NCBI GenBank assembly: GCA_030062745.1
Contig: CP099839.1
Location: 37,171,293-37,235,292 of the forward strand
From: Capitulum mitella
Taxonomy: Eukaryota > Arthropoda > Thecostraca > Pollicipedomorpha > Pollicipedidae
Direction of reading: 5' to 3'
DNA length: 64,000 nucleotides
A program made the translations under genes and the position numbers. The notes beneath the pieces are model-generated. The model was not told the origin of the DNA and ran no database searches. It saw nothing but the letters and a program-made list of their open reading frames with translations. Shown here piece after piece: positions 35,101 to 41,774 of the stretch. Position 1 is the stretch's first letter. Every line of letters starts with the position of its first letter.

Positions 35101-38100
35101 GTGTGAGGCACCTGAGGCGTCACGACACAGACGTCAGGCGCGATCCACACGACGGCGGCGACGGCGGACCGCGGCACGGACCGGCCAGCGGCGCCCAGCC
35201 CGGACCGGCCGGACGGAACGGCGACCAGCGGCGGACAGCCTCGGACCAGCCGGACGGAGCGGCGACCAGCGGCGGACAGCCTCAGACCAGCCGGACGGAG
35301 CGGCGACCAGCGGCGGACAGCCTCGGACCGGCCGGACGGAACGGCGACCAGCGGCGGACAGCCTCGGACCAGCCGAACGGAGCGGCGACCAGCGGCGGAC
35401 AGCCTCGGACCGGCCGGACGGAGAGGCGAGTTCGCCGCTCCGTCCGGCCCACTGTGATCCGGGCCCAGGCACGCGCCCGACAGCGGCCACCGGCACGAAT
35501 TCAGACCGCGCCGACACAGAGGATGGAGTGGGCGGCATCGCGGCCGTGCGACTGGCGCTGGCATCTTCGTTCTGAACGGCTCTTCCGCAGCTGACCACTG
35601 AAGCTGGGCGCCGCCCACGTCCATGTCAACAGCACACATCCGTTGACGTTTCAAGTGATCTGATTCGGTGTAGATACTGATTTTGCCACCGTCACATTCA
35701 GTGAACACGACAGACCGTCTGGTTAGCAAGAGAAGTCAACATTTCAACGAACATTGTGTCCGATTCAGACAACCGACGAGCACGTTTATACCCGACTCCG
35801 CACTCAGCAAGAATGGCAGTGCTACTATGCCTCATACAAACCACGTCCAAGACAGCAGCCGCCTCAGTCAGGTGTATTACAAACACGTCCAACCTTTTGC
35901 GTCGTCAAGCTTTTCTTTGGTAAGATTTAAGGACGGGGTCCACTTTTAAGCTTCACCTGATAAATTTAACGTCAGCGTACAGGTATTAACCAGGGAAAGC
36001 GCAGATACCAAAGACGCTATTCGCCACATAGGACTATATTTTCCTTCCGTTACTTCAACTTTTCTCAGACCCAACGCCGTGCAAATCCCCAAAGAAAAAA
36101 AAGAAGACAGTCCAGCCCACAATAACAAAATCGCTGTTCCTTGCATGCCACAGCGCGGCTTTCACTTTGCATACATGAAAGCAACAGAAACCCTGTGACA
36201 ATGAATTCAGGAGTGACTCACATAACAGGGGTTTGGTGTTAGGCGGCTGCGGTTGGACGTTCCTGCCCATGAATATCGAAGCCTCTTTGATCCCGGGCTA
36301 CAGGTGAAATAATGGGCCCATGAAATGCCCCGTTTGGACAGGGGCACCAAACCAATCGAGTGGGTATATCACGGCCGTATGGATGGAGCCGGCGGACTAA
36401 TGTAAATTTATGGGAGGACGTGGGACGATGGCGTAAACAAAGCGTAGACGTGATGAATAGATGACTGCCCGAAGCAAAACTGTGGAGCCGTTTTATGATT
36501 CGCGATGGTACACAACGGGTCAGCTCTCCCCATCTGATGGTAACAATCCGTCCCACGATCGGTAGGTATGCGTGCGGATTTTCGGCATTTGACGGCGAGC
36601 CGATGAACGGCCTTGACACGGCAGCAAGGAAAAGAACGCGGAACAATGCGAAATGCACTCCGTGTGCGCCACCAGTCCCGAGCTTTTCCACAACAGGAGA
36701 AAAGGACGACGTGCGCTGCCGTTTCCGTTGTGCTGCAATCCGACTGCACTTCCATAACGCGCCCATCGCAGCTCCGTCGCAGGACGAGCCGGACAGGGCC
36801 AGCCGGCTCTGGACCCGTCAGGAGACCGGCGGCCGGGCGCGGGACGGCACGACACCGGGTCAGCCGCCGCCGCGCTCAGGGCTACTCACTGGCCGGCGAC
36901 ATGGAGCTCAGGGCGGCCGGTCCGCCGGCCATCGACGCCAGCGCCGCGTGCGCCGCCGCCGACGACGAGGCCGCCGACGAGACGGCCGGCAGCATCGGGA
37001 ACCCAGCCATCATAATCGGGTTGAAGCCGGCCGCCGCGCCGCCGAAAATCGAATGCGCTGAAAACGGAGAGAAATGCGTTGGGACGGCGGCAGCAACAGC
37101 GCAGCGATCGGCAACATCGCGCCGACAGGGCAGCGGGCGTCACAACGCAACGCCGGCGACAGCACGACACCCGTCCGGCTCCGGCTGCAGCCGCTCAGCT
37201 CCAGTGTTCGACAAGAGAAACAGCTTCCGGCACGGAGGCGAAAGGCTCCGACCAATCCAAGTTTGCGAGTCCGCGTCAAGTCGTCGGACGTTCGAACCGC
37301 TCTCCCAAACAAAATCATAACAGCCGATCGTCAAATACGTCGACGGGGACAATTGCCTGGGGGACGTGGCGTGAGCGTTAGGAAGAAAACCATTTGGAGC
37401 GTTTCGTTCGAAGCGCGATTGTTCAACTGATGACGTCCATCTGGTACGACAGCCAACCCTGCCCACAGCTTGTCTCCATCCAGTCGTAATCTAACACTGC
37501 AGCTCACGTACATCGGCGTTCAACAGGAAGGAAACGCCACGAGAAAATGTGATTAGCATCAATAACTAACCTTTTACGGGTCAATAAATCTTACCAATAG
37601 GCCTTCGATTGAAATATCAAGCAACTGTCTTGAGCCATAGGGGTGCCCAACGCCCATCAAGATCATCCACAGAAGAGCATCGTTTTGGATGGAACCGATA
37701 ACAACGGTAAAATTATGAATACCAACTACAAGATCATGCCGTCTTCACATCACAGATTATAGCATCTTGACATTGCTGACAAATGTTTTCGCATACCAAT
37801 AAACGAAGTGATAAACAACTTCATGCAGCATTAACTGACGCCACACAACACGACAGCAGTGACAAATCATTGTTTCATACAAATGGTAGTTTGTCATCGA
37901 TCATGCTAAGACTGCCTTCTTCTTTTGATGGGCAGGCTTTTGGGCTCTACCACCAAGTGTGTCCACTTTTATGAATCTCCAGCAGCTGCAAGACCTAAGC
38001 ACACCCGCTGTGAACGTGAAAGACTTCCCAGCATTCAACGCAGAAGCGACACACCTACAGCGGACTATCAAGACGTATACCGAAACCATCACATCACGCC

Positions 38101-40768
38101 TCGTCAAAACGACTGATCCTGAGCCGTGCGCAAGGCCGCGGCGAAATGATCCGAGCACGCGTCGAGAGGGGACGATCAGACTGCCTCTGTCAGTTTGGCT
38201 GGGCCCCGGTCTGGGACCGCGGCCACCACTGGCAGCCAGCGCGGACGGCTCCGTCCGCCGCTGGCTGCCAGTGGCCGGGCGGGCGCCGGCATCGGCCCAG
38301 GCTGCCAAGGACAGGGCCGGGCCGGTCGGCCGGCCGTCAGCTATCTGGGAGGGCCGGACGGCCGTTCTGGCCGCTCCGTCCGGCCGGGCCCCATATCGGG
38401 CGCGTCGCCGCCGGCCGAGCGACACCTGCCGCCGGCCGCGCAGGGTCACCTTGTGCGCGGCGGCGGCGGCGGCGGCGCTGCGGCGACGCGGCGGCCGCCG
38501 GCCCGGGAGAAAGTCGTGCAGCGCGGCCGCCGGACGTTCCGCCGCCTGACCCGGCCCCGGCCGGCCGGCGTCGGCCGCCTCTGACGCGCAGTTCGCCGCG
38601 GCGACCGAGGTAAACGACCCGCGCCGCAAAAACCGCCGCCTCCCGTACAAAGCCGGCCGGCCGGGGCGCAACCCGACGGCGCCGCGGCCGCCGCGCCGAC
38701 CACGCGCTCCGTCAACCCGCCAACGCCCGGAAGAGAGGGAGAGGCATATTTCGCGGCGTCCTGCGGCGTCCTGCGGCGCCCGGCGGCCAGGCCAGGCCAG
38801 GCCGGGCTCCAGACGTGCAGCCGGCCCGGGCCGGACCCGGAGCGGGAGCGGGAGCGGGAGCGGGAGCGGGAGCGGGTCGGGCCGGACCCGGCCGGCGCCG
38901 TGCAGTGCGCGGCCGCTATCGAGCCGCCCGGGGAGAGGGCGGCCGCCAGCCGGCGCCGAACAAAGCGGCGCCGCTGACGTGGAGCCGGCGACCGGCCGGA
39001 CGGCGGACACCTGCGCCGCCGGCCGCCGGCTGGCCCGGCCCGCTCCCCGGCCGTGACGGCCGCACGCCTGCGCGCGCCCGCCGCACACCCGCCGGCCGAC
39101 ACCCACACAGACAAACGGCCCGGCTGGCGGCAAGCAAACGCCCGGCTCGGGGCCGACCCAAGGCCCGCGTCACGCATCGCGGCTGGTCCGCCGGCCGAAC
39201 GGGCCGCTGACGAGTTCCCGGCCCGGTCTAGCCCCGCTGTCCTCCCCCCATATACACATATCGAACCCACTCCATGTCCTGACGAGAGCAGAGGTGAGTT
39301 CCCACCCTGCTTAGCTATTGTCCCCACACCCACACACATACCGAACCCACGTCCTGACAGGAACCGAGAAGAGTTCTGGCCCATAGCTCAGCTCGACTCA
39401 GCTACCATCCCCTCCCCCCCCACAAACACATACTAAACCCAAGCTCTGACGGGACCTCAGCAGTCCCTGTCCAGCTCAGCTCAGCTTCCCTCCCCCCGCA
39501 AACATACCGTACCAACGGCCTGAAGGAATAGTCGATCCTGGGCATCCTCGAGCACCGTGTGAATCTGCCGTCCGTGGCTAAGAACTGCCACGGGAGTCCT
39601 GTTGTCACGGCCGCCAGAAGCTATTGGTATTGTTCGTCTCGCTTAAATTCGACGTTTCCCGTGGGAGGCGTACACCTACAATCTCACCTCACCCGGGGAT
39701 GATTGAAAACTTATGCAGATCTACCTGTGAGTCCCAGTAACCTAGCGACAGTAAACAACGACGGTATGCTTGTGATGAGGTAGCTTCCATGGTCCTAACA
39801 AGTAACAAATAGGTTACATGGTGTAAACAGAAACACTCCTGACGATGACAAAGTTCCGAAAAAAATCAATACCGAAAACATGATTCGCCACAGCCACCGA
39901 CAGAAGCGTTTGTACGGTTCATACGTAATTGTTCAGTGATGGGAAATCATTCATCCGCCGATATCCATCCTGACAGGACCTACGTCGATGTGTTCGAACT
40001 TGCGCGCATACAGATGCAACCCATTCGTGGTGACGCTGCATTTCACACCATGACTCCAAAACAAGTTCCTGACAACAATGAAATGGCCAAAGACTGACAC
40101 TTAAATCGAATTCCACGTTTCTCCGGACAGACCTCGTCCATCGCTAACGTTCCAAAGCCTCCACAAAAGGCAGGACTTCATGACTGCATGTGCCTCTGAT
40201 CCGTGCATCTGATCCACGGTGCTGACAGGCCTGAACTCCAGGAGCCGGACACTGGCCGCAGCAGAAGCCTGATATCACGGAGTTATAAAGCGGTCACGGC
40301 GCGGTCATGGCCGTTATTCACCAGCCAATGAACCGAATGATTTCGAAAATCCCCATCACGCGAACCGTCCGCCGCACCAGCGCCCCTAATTCTTAGGGCT
40401 GGTAATGCCGAGTGGTAGTCTCACACGGTCGAATCGCGCGCGTCGTCCTTACTATCAGACATCCGTTAATTGTATATCGAGCAGCCATAAACACCGCATG
40501 TGTCCACAGTTATTCAAAAGCAAATAAATCCTCCGGCTGATCTTTCCACGATAAAATGTCTCTCCATGGGCCATCCCATTCCGCAGTGATGAGTGGCGTG
40601 ACTAATCTAACTCAGGTCGTCACCATGATTCATACGGCGTAACTACCGGACATATATGCCGCAAATTCCTGAGCACTTACCGAGAAAACTGGGGTCCATG
40701 CCGGCCGGGGCGGACCCATGGTCTTTGGAACGCTTCTTCTCAGAACTCCCCTTGGAGTCCTTCTCCAT
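11035..40768 (-). CDS. BAZ2B: BAZ2-type chromatin remodelling subunit (BAZ2B/toutatis-like), 30 coding exons
   Basis: The joined exons total 6,039 nt, about 2,012 residues (human BAZ2B is about 2,170). Domains with approximate residues: low-complexity N-terminus 1-525 with PLNLSKK at 310-316; MBD/TAM 530-615 (KRRRVVTDERKLRVPLDRGW, then PCGKAFRQFPDILR); coiled coil 670-800; DDT 815-880; WHIM/WSD 925-1150 and again 1515-1560; Glu/Ala/Pro linker 1160-1500; WAKZ region 1680-1760; PHD1 1762-1806; PHD2 1812-1860; bromodomain 1910-2008. BAZ2 proteins pair with ISWI ATPases in the nucleus. BAZ2A (NoRC) silences rDNA, and fly Toutatis works with ISWI and CtBP. All intron phases chain and the total divides by three. 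Orthology is firm at BAZ2 family level; BAZ2B over BAZ2A rests on the closer match of the MBD, coiled-coil and DDT regions. The 5' untranslated exons are not placed. Confidence 0.94.
11443..11470. repeat. Perfect 28-bp palindrome
   Basis: The 28 bases centred on GTTTAAAC read the same on both strands (ends ATTTAAGCC and GGCTTAAAT). It lies in the last intron of BAZ2, shortly before dispersed repeat copy B. A related CGGTTTAAAC-type motif recurs near 12508-12540. Confidence 0.85.
11500..11795. repeat. Dispersed repeat, copy B (direct pair with 9789-10065)
   Basis: Second copy of the repeat described at 9789-10065, same orientation. An ATTT-type run (11641-11669) replaces part of copy A and there are small indels. 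It sits in the last intron of BAZ2, so the two copies bracket the final exon. Confidence 0.7.
12506..12546. repeat. Imperfect hairpin in BAZ2 intron 29
   Basis: Left arm AGCCAG-TTTAAA-CCGTGGTTT pairs with right arm AAACCACGGGCTGGCT, with a six-base insertion in the left arm and a central AGACCGGTTC loop. It shares CGGTTTAAAC-type sequence with the 28-bp palindrome 1 kb away. Confidence 0.55.
12885..13054 (-). CDS. BAZ2B: BAZ2 exon 29, bromodomain first half
   Basis: LAKEMAMCRTVLTELEAHDE, AWPFLLPVN, then YKKIIKNPMDLSTIKKRIND. The WPF shelf and PMDLSTI are diagnostic of bromodomains. The acceptor chosen is TCTGCGCAG. It is not strongly pyrimidine-rich, but its phase fits. The donor is GT|GTGAGT. 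Confidence 0.92.
13234..13407 (-). CDS. BAZ2B: BAZ2 exon 28, end of PHD 2 and basic linker
   Basis: VPRGKWHCPACAHK completes PHD 2. A Lys/Pro/Glu-rich linker (KSRSKKAKPAPAPESSEPAP onward to KKERGNKK) leads to the bromodomain. The acceptor is GTCGACAG and the donor AAG|GTAGGC. Confidence 0.92.
13717..13855 (-). CDS. BAZ2B: BAZ2 exon 27, end of PHD 1 and start of PHD 2
   Basis: YCYECVNKATGE closes PHD 1. ACVVCGKGEGKVLLCEGCPR and AFHPECV begin a second PHD-type finger, whose last cysteine pair is in exon 28. The acceptor is CCGCCAG and the donor AAG|GTCAGT. Confidence 0.93.
14220..14344 (-). CDS. BAZ2B: BAZ2 exon 26, PHD finger 1
   Basis: Encodes QNCQFCTSGDHEEKLLLCDG, CDKGYHTYC and PDGDW. The zinc-ligand pattern C-x2-C, C-x2-C, H-x2-C is visible, and the last cysteine pair comes from exon 27 (YCYEC). 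The acceptor is CTCCCCCAG and the donor TG|GTGAGT, splitting the conserved tryptophan codon. Confidence 0.95.
14995..15333 (-). CDS. BAZ2B: BAZ2 exon 25, WAKZ region
   Basis: 113 codons. ERRYLKPPLG is followed by LLVWRDALPRTSTAAQVSMC and LYALEMSIAWDKSIMKA, the WAKZ-type motif that lies directly before the PHD finger in BAZ2 and BAZ1 proteins. The acceptor is TGTGCCGCAG and the donor GCG|GTGAGT. Confidence 0.94.
15584..15835 (-). CDS. BAZ2B: BAZ2 exon 24
   Basis: 84 codons, GHPHEVDLAAASERD to ATARKAAAQ, including VEMYLLEQVENLEERIAQAS, a probable helix. The acceptor is CCGGTGGCAG and the donor CAG|GTGGTT. Phase 0 on both sides. Confidence 0.86.
15836..16675 (-). repeat. BAZ2 intron 23 with a two-copy 49-bp tandem repeat
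   Basis: Within this intron, 16338-16381 and 16387-16430 are imperfect tandem copies (AAAATATGCGTGAACC...GTAATTT, period 49 bp). Nothing else was recognised. Confidence 0.65.
16676..16821 (-). CDS. BAZ2B: BAZ2 exon 23, WSD-type motif
   Basis: Encodes YKCGWWKVTDPSKIDQLVNA and LHNRGIRERPLKNRI, a conserved tryptophan-rich motif found between linker and WAKZ in BAZ2. The acceptor is CCTTCGCAG and the donor ATG|GTAAGT. Confidence 0.92.
17068..17106. repeat. (CA)n microsatellite in BAZ2 intron 22
   Basis: About 19 uninterrupted CA dinucleotides, followed by a short TATATGTATATATA run. Confidence 0.97.
17417..18695 (-). CDS. BAZ2B: BAZ2 exon 22, WSD motif and long linker
   Basis: The largest exon (1,279 nt). 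It starts with DDVDITALSAEELHKRIEQL and the WSD/WHIM signature LGHDRYHRAYWVLPRAGGLY. A low-complexity linker follows, rich in Glu, Pro, Ala and Lys, with repeated KAEPAP-like units. Near the end come HMISYLNASLASLSANGS and APEKLWFSVLP, which match conserved BAZ2 linker motifs. The acceptor is GTCTCCGACAG and the donor CAAG|GTTAGT. The antisense 243- and 294-codon open frames are shadows of this exon. Confidence 0.94.
19011..19298 (-). CDS. BAZ2B: BAZ2 exon 21, WHIM region and acidic stretch
   Basis: Encodes IESTIEVVNSKRKEKWVLDG and RLRRMKMLHAKKFSQRH, matching the same spot in BAZ2B, followed by an acidic tract with HKEDDDDDDEKEE. The acceptor is GTCCGTTCAG and the donor AAC|GTGAGT. Confidence 0.93.
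19550..19765 (-). CDS. BAZ2B: BAZ2 exon 20, WHIM1 region
   Basis: 72 codons including LALNPTEKTEILAHLCNDLL, the WHIM1 (D-TOX type) motif that follows DDT in ISWI partner proteins. The acceptor is TTCTCTAG (gtg, valine, is the first codon) and the donor CAG|GTGGGT. Confidence 0.93.
20221..20582 (-). CDS. BAZ2B: BAZ2 exon 19, DDT domain
   Basis: Opens with DQKPLPELERIPGLRLPG and then AFANCLMVFEFLHNFGETLG, the DDT domain signature, a three-helix bundle that helps contact ISWI-type ATPases. It continues through LPSLGALQQGLLNEP to FACASGE. The acceptor is CGCCCCACAG and the donor GAG|GTGAGG. Confidence 0.95.
21201..21399 (-). CDS. BAZ2B: BAZ2 exon 18, coiled coil before DDT
   Basis: Encodes ERERRRHHMLLVKALDARRR, a run of Arg/Glu/Lys helix, and IRELKKPREDMALK. 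The beginning and end of this block are among the best conserved parts of BAZ2B. The acceptor is GGCCGGCAG and the donor AAAG|GTGGGG. Confidence 0.92.
21400..22848 (-). other. BAZ2 intron 17, GC-rich first half
   Basis: About 1.45 kb without a recognised exon. 21400-22100 is very GC- and CpG-rich and keeps several frames open by composition only. 22150-22600 is AT-richer. Confidence 0.6.
22849..22914 (-). CDS. BAZ2B: BAZ2 exon 17, coiled coil
   Basis: Twenty-two codons, ERRRKQEEMEKQKIAENM and RKAQ. The acceptor is ATATTCTCAG and the donor CAG|GTGAGA. Phase 0 at both ends, so it could be skipped without breaking the frame. Confidence 0.89.
23240..23300 (-). CDS. BAZ2B: BAZ2 exon 16, coiled coil
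   Basis: Twenty codons, QLKEEQKKKERELKNAQLLE, a pure Lys/Glu helix typical of the BAZ2 coiled-coil segment. The acceptor is CGTTCCAG and the donor GAG|GTAATA. Confidence 0.88.
23575..23679 (-). CDS. BAZ2B: BAZ2 exon 15
   Basis: A Gly/Ser run, DEGGASGSGSGAGGSSNY, leads into HQAMELMRQLQDERRA, the start of the long charged helix. The acceptor is CTGTTGCAG and the donor CCAG|GTGGGA. Confidence 0.85.
23908..24029 (-). CDS. BAZ2B: BAZ2 exon 14
   Basis: Encodes ISDDGEECIPMSEAEVKRQV and a basic patch, GGKKRQFKKPYVINIK. The acceptor is ACCGGCAG and the donor AAAAG|GTAGCT. This region follows the MBD in the family but is less conserved. Confidence 0.86.
24250..24333 (-). CDS. BAZ2B: BAZ2 exon 13, MBD/TAM domain end
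   Basis: 28 codons, YLERNNISDVTRDHFTFS to GEYLK, completing the MBD/TAM fold. The acceptor is AGTTTCAG-like (TGTTTCAG) and the donor AAG|GTAAGC. Phase 0 at both ends. Confidence 0.92.
24696..24877 (-). CDS. BAZ2B: BAZ2 exon 12, MBD/TAM domain first part
   Basis: Encodes TPPSKRRRVVTDERKLRVPL, then RGWRRETTIRK and YKAPCGKAFRQFPDILR, the core of the methyl-CpG-binding-like (TAM) domain shared by BAZ2 proteins, which in BAZ2A binds RNA. The acceptor at CCGGCAG matches the phase of exon 11 and the conserved start of this block. A second acceptor at 25001 does not fit the phase. The donor is CGG|GTGCGT. Confidence 0.86.
25233..25333 (-). CDS. BAZ2B: BAZ2 exon 11
   Basis: Encodes YLARLKREYEDSSG and an acidic serine-rich stretch, LDSEEFSDRESECEVSSSK. 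The acceptor is GTATTCCAG and the donor AAAG|GTGCGC. It leaves one base, which fits the proximal acceptor of exon 12. Confidence 0.83.
25956..26040. repeat. Pentanucleotide (CAGGT/CAGGA)n repeat next to BAZ2 exon 10 donor
   Basis: About 17 units of CAGGT and CAGGA (one CATGT variant). The tract begins 14 bases past the minus-strand donor of exon 10, so on the transcript it reads CTGTCC/CTGACC repeats just inside intron 10. Confidence 0.93.
26056..26261 (-). CDS. BAZ2B: BAZ2 exon 10
   Basis: Encodes MQMSTDELTIEVRPRSST, an alanine-rich run coded mainly by GCC repeats, an acidic EDDD patch, then SDRKHRVTSSTDDPLN. The acceptor is TTGTGGCCGCAG and the donor CAG|GTACGC. The intron beyond starts almost at once with a pentanucleotide repeat. 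Confidence 0.84.
26497..26548. repeat. 26-bp tandem duplication in BAZ2 intron 9
   Basis: Two adjacent copies of a 26-bp unit starting GACCTTGACCTCAAAAG. No function suggested. Confidence 0.9.
27328..27507 (-). CDS. BAZ2B: BAZ2 exon 9
   Basis: 60 codons. A Gly/Ser tract (SEYGGGGGGGSSGSGSGGG) is followed by a basic segment, QRRSRAKKLGVGVSRPKKN, a plausible nuclear localisation signal. The acceptor is CTTCACCAG and the donor CAG|GTACTG. Confidence 0.82.
27874..28004 (-). CDS. BAZ2B: BAZ2 exon 8
   Basis: Encodes a proline-rich start (SSAPPPLPPPPDASSYAAAL) followed by a likely helix, TTEQQLEQFRSVMASAQK. The acceptor is GCCCGGCAG and the donor AAG|GTGGGT. Confidence 0.83.
28305..28482 (-). CDS. 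BAZ2B: BAZ2 exon 7, with CtBP-type PLNLSKK motif
   Basis: Encodes AGHSAASSGAQVTITPVASK onward, ending in GDGPLNLSKKQPAK. PLNLSKK (codons at 28338-28318) fits the PxDLSxK class of CtBP-binding motifs, in its PLNLS form. The acceptor is CTCTTGGCAG and the donor AAGA|GTGAGT. One base left over joins exon 8. Confidence 0.86.
29095..29220 (-). CDS. BAZ2B: BAZ2 exon 6
   Basis: 42 codons, TRLTDSVTITPTSSKSTSD to PKDSGA, bounded by CCTCCGACAG and GTTAGT. It carries the motif VTITPTSSK, which recurs as VTITPVASK in exon 7. Confidence 0.83.
29899..29956. repeat. 29-bp tandem duplication carrying a splice donor (BAZ2 exon 5)
   Basis: The plus-strand sequence GTACCTCCGTGGCCGG occurs at about 29895 and again at about 29924. 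On the minus strand this gives two GAG|GTAC donor sites 29 bp apart, at exon ends 29928 and 29899. Confidence 0.9.
29928..30101 (-). CDS. BAZ2B: BAZ2 exon 5
   Basis: Encodes LPDGTEIIKHTSS to RSPATE, including the basic patch TNRGRKKT. The acceptor is CGGCCTTCAG and the donor GAG|GTACGT. A 29-bp duplication places a second, similar donor (GAG|GTACAT, exon end 29899) just downstream. Its use would shift the frame. Confidence 0.85.
30102..32270 (-). other. BAZ2 intron 4, no gene seen
   Basis: A 2.2-kb intron holding the CA-rich microsatellite near its 3' (low-coordinate) side. If exon 4 really ends at the stronger donor at 32332, one additional coding exon should be hidden here, but I could not identify it. 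Confidence 0.5.
30199..30239. repeat. CA-rich microsatellite in BAZ2 intron 4
   Basis: CACACG/CACACA repeats, ending in an uninterrupted CA run. Confidence 0.9.
32271..32380 (-). CDS. BAZ2B: BAZ2 exon 4 (3' boundary uncertain)
   Basis: The acceptor CTGTTTTCCAG is strong and the phase fits exon 3, giving MKAPGGGGSGSSSSKEY. The end chosen (CT|GTATTT) keeps phase 0 into exon 5, but it is a weak donor. A better-looking donor, AAAGA|GTACGT ending the exon at 32332, would need one more unseen exon to restore frame. Confidence 0.55.
32381..33648 (-). other. BAZ2 intron 3, GC-rich block
   Basis: 32550-33050 is extremely GC- and CpG-rich with many GGCCGG words. Open frames there (for example 32193-33035 minus) exist because stop codons are rare in such sequence. 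No exon recognised. Confidence 0.55.
33649..33765 (-). CDS. BAZ2B: BAZ2 exon 3
   Basis: Encodes AAWISFMHQMAAQDYLSRLQ and on to YEALAG, a conserved helical patch of the family N-terminus. The acceptor is TGCCGCAG and the donor is CAG|GTCAGT. One base left at the end completes a glycine with exon 4. Confidence 0.85.
35211..35415. repeat. 41-bp minisatellite, five copies, in BAZ2 intron 2
   Basis: Units start at 35211, 35252, 35293, 35334 and 35375. Each begins GGACGG(A/G)(A/G)C and contains GCGACCAGCGGCGGACAGC. Copies are nearly identical. Since 41 is not a multiple of three, all three reading frames cycle through the array, giving misleading open frames on both strands. Confidence 0.95.
35412..35449. 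repeat. GC-rich hairpin at the edge of the 41-bp array
   Basis: GGCCGGACGGAG (35412-35423) pairs exactly with CTCCGTCCGGCC (35438-35449), and GGCGA pairs with TCGCC inside. This gives a stem of about 17 bp directly after the last full repeat unit. Confidence 0.85.
36890..37057 (-). CDS. BAZ2B: BAZ2 exon 2
   Basis: Bounded by CGTTTTCAG and GTGAGT. Encodes a Met/Ala/Gly-rich hydrophobic stretch (HSIFGGAAAGFNPIMMAGFP onward), then a Ser/Ala run. The BAZ2B N-terminus has similar composition. Phase 1 joins exon 1 and phase 1 joins exon 3. Confidence 0.82.
38226..38274. repeat. 49-nt near-perfect hairpin in BAZ2 intron 1
   Basis: CCACTGGCAGCCAGCG-CGGACGG is followed after two bases by its reverse complement, with a single extra C. 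The stem is about 23 bp with almost no loop. Pairing can be extended outward with a small bulge. Confidence 0.9.
38839..38876. repeat. (GGGAGC)n hexanucleotide repeat
   Basis: About six copies of GGGAGC in the GC-rich part of BAZ2 intron 1. Confidence 0.92.
39236..39530. repeat. Degenerate tandem repeat of about 80-85 bp
   Basis: Three to four diverged copies share a C-run of five or more, then ACACATACCGAACCCA and CCTGACRGGA, followed by CAGCTCAGCT-type sequence. Confidence 0.65.
40681..40768 (-). CDS. BAZ2B: BAZ2 exon 1 (start codon)
   Basis: The ATG at 40768-40766 opens MEKDSKGSSEKKRSKDHG, a Lys/Ser-rich start. An in-frame TAG lies two codons upstream (GTAGGCAGTCATG), which fixes this start. 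The exon itself begins at an acceptor (GTTTCAG, exon from 40784), so 16 bases of 5' untranslated sequence precede the ATG and further 5' exons lie beyond. The donor is CG|GTAAGT. Confidence 0.85.
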
Positions 40769-40999
40769 GACTGCCTACTCCCCTCTGAAACACAGGCGAT
40801 CGCTTTGGTTATATTCAGCACCATGACAACAGCAGCTAAGCTGATGCAATCTGTGCTACATCCAAGGAAACAATTGCATGTATCGCCCGAACCTGTTGAA
40901 GTATTCCACTTTATGACGATGGCCGTCACTGATTTCTGTCAAGGGCGGCGGACGGAGCTGCCCAGTGTCTACCACGGTGCGCGGGGAACAGGTAGGCGG

Positions 41000-41650
41000 A
41001 GGGGGGACGGCTACCGCTGCAGAGGCCTGTCGAAACCCGTCACTCCTCCCACCATCCGGCCGTGACGTAACGCCGGCGCAGCCCGGCGGTGCGGTGCCGC
41101 GGCGAGGACCCGCCCAGCGTCCACCGGACCCTGAGCCGGACCTGCGCGCCGGTCCGGGCCGACCCGGCCACGACGGCCGGTCGCGCGACCCAACAGCTGC
41201 ACATAACCCCGGCCCGGCGGCGCCACCGTCCGCCGAACGGGCGCCGGCAAGGCGGCGGCCGCGCCTGCCCGGCCATCCATTGGCGCCGCCGGCCGGCCGG
41301 CTGGCCGCCGCAGCCCGCGCCGTCGGCCGGCGGCGACGGACGCGGCGTCCCGACCGCTCCCCTCGCCCTCTGCTCCCCTCCCCGCCGCGAGAGCCGGGCG
41401 CGAGGCAGAGCGGCCGGCGTGCGACGTCCTCGGCCGGCTCCGTCCGGCCGGCCAGGGCCTCTCCCGCTGCGTGAGAGCAGCCGCGAAATCCCGTCCGCTG
41501 TGGGGCCACCAGCGTCCGGGGGCCAGACGAGCGCCTTCACGACGAGCGAGCCCAAATCCGTGCAGCGTGCCGGGTCGCCAGGGCAAATACCGTCCCGTGC
41601 CACGCCGCTCTATTAATTCCGCCGACCTCAAGCGAGCAGCAGGGAAGTGA
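41000..41650. promoter_or_regulatory. CpG-dense block just upstream of BAZ2 exon 1
   Basis: A roughly 650-bp very GC-rich, CpG-dense block starts about 200 bp upstream of the first coding exon of BAZ2. By position it could hold a promoter or 5' untranslated exon for BAZ2 on the minus strand. No TATA box, initiator or splice donor could be singled out. Confidence 0.35.
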
Positions 41651-41720
41651 GTGGGCCTCCCTTCCCTGAGCCAAAAATCCGCAATGGACGGGGACACCGA
41701 GAACGCGAGGCGGTGACGAA

Positions 41721-41774
41721 CTCCGCCACTGGACTACACCTGACTAGCTCCGCCACTGGACTACACCAAACTGT
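41721..41774. repeat. 27-bp tandem duplication
   Basis: CTCCGCCACTGGACTACACC occurs at 41721 and again at 41748. Confidence 0.93.

Larger units (their letters stand above)
33766..36889 (-). other. BAZ2 intron 2
   Basis: 3.1-kb intron with GC-rich blocks at about 34230-34720 and 35000-35560, the latter built around a 41-bp minisatellite. The remaining sequence is unremarkable and no gene on either strand was recognised. Confidence 0.6.
37058..40680 (-). other. BAZ2 intron 1, with strong CpG-rich block
   Basis: 3.6-kb first coding intron. 37560-38100 is AT-rich. 38140-39260 is extremely GC-rich with hairpins and simple repeats. 39236-39530 is a degenerate tandem repeat. The 410- and 312-codon minus frames here are composition artefacts: no splice-consistent coding block or known motif. 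Confidence 0.55.

Noticed and set aside
38226..38274. microRNA precursor
   Set aside because: The stem is nearly loop-less and shorter than a normal precursor, so a microRNA reading is not supported.
37901..39384. Long minus-strand open frames of 410 and 312 codons
   Set aside because: They lie in extremely GC-rich intron sequence where stop codons are rare, overlap each other in different frames, are Arg/Pro/Gly/Ala-rich throughout and show no domain. They sit within BAZ2 intron 1.
40397..40440. tRNA-like or SINE-like sequence (TGCCGAGTGG followed by GGTCGAATCG)
   Set aside because: It resembles A and B boxes of tRNA-Leu/Ser, but no acceptor stem or full cloverleaf can be folded.
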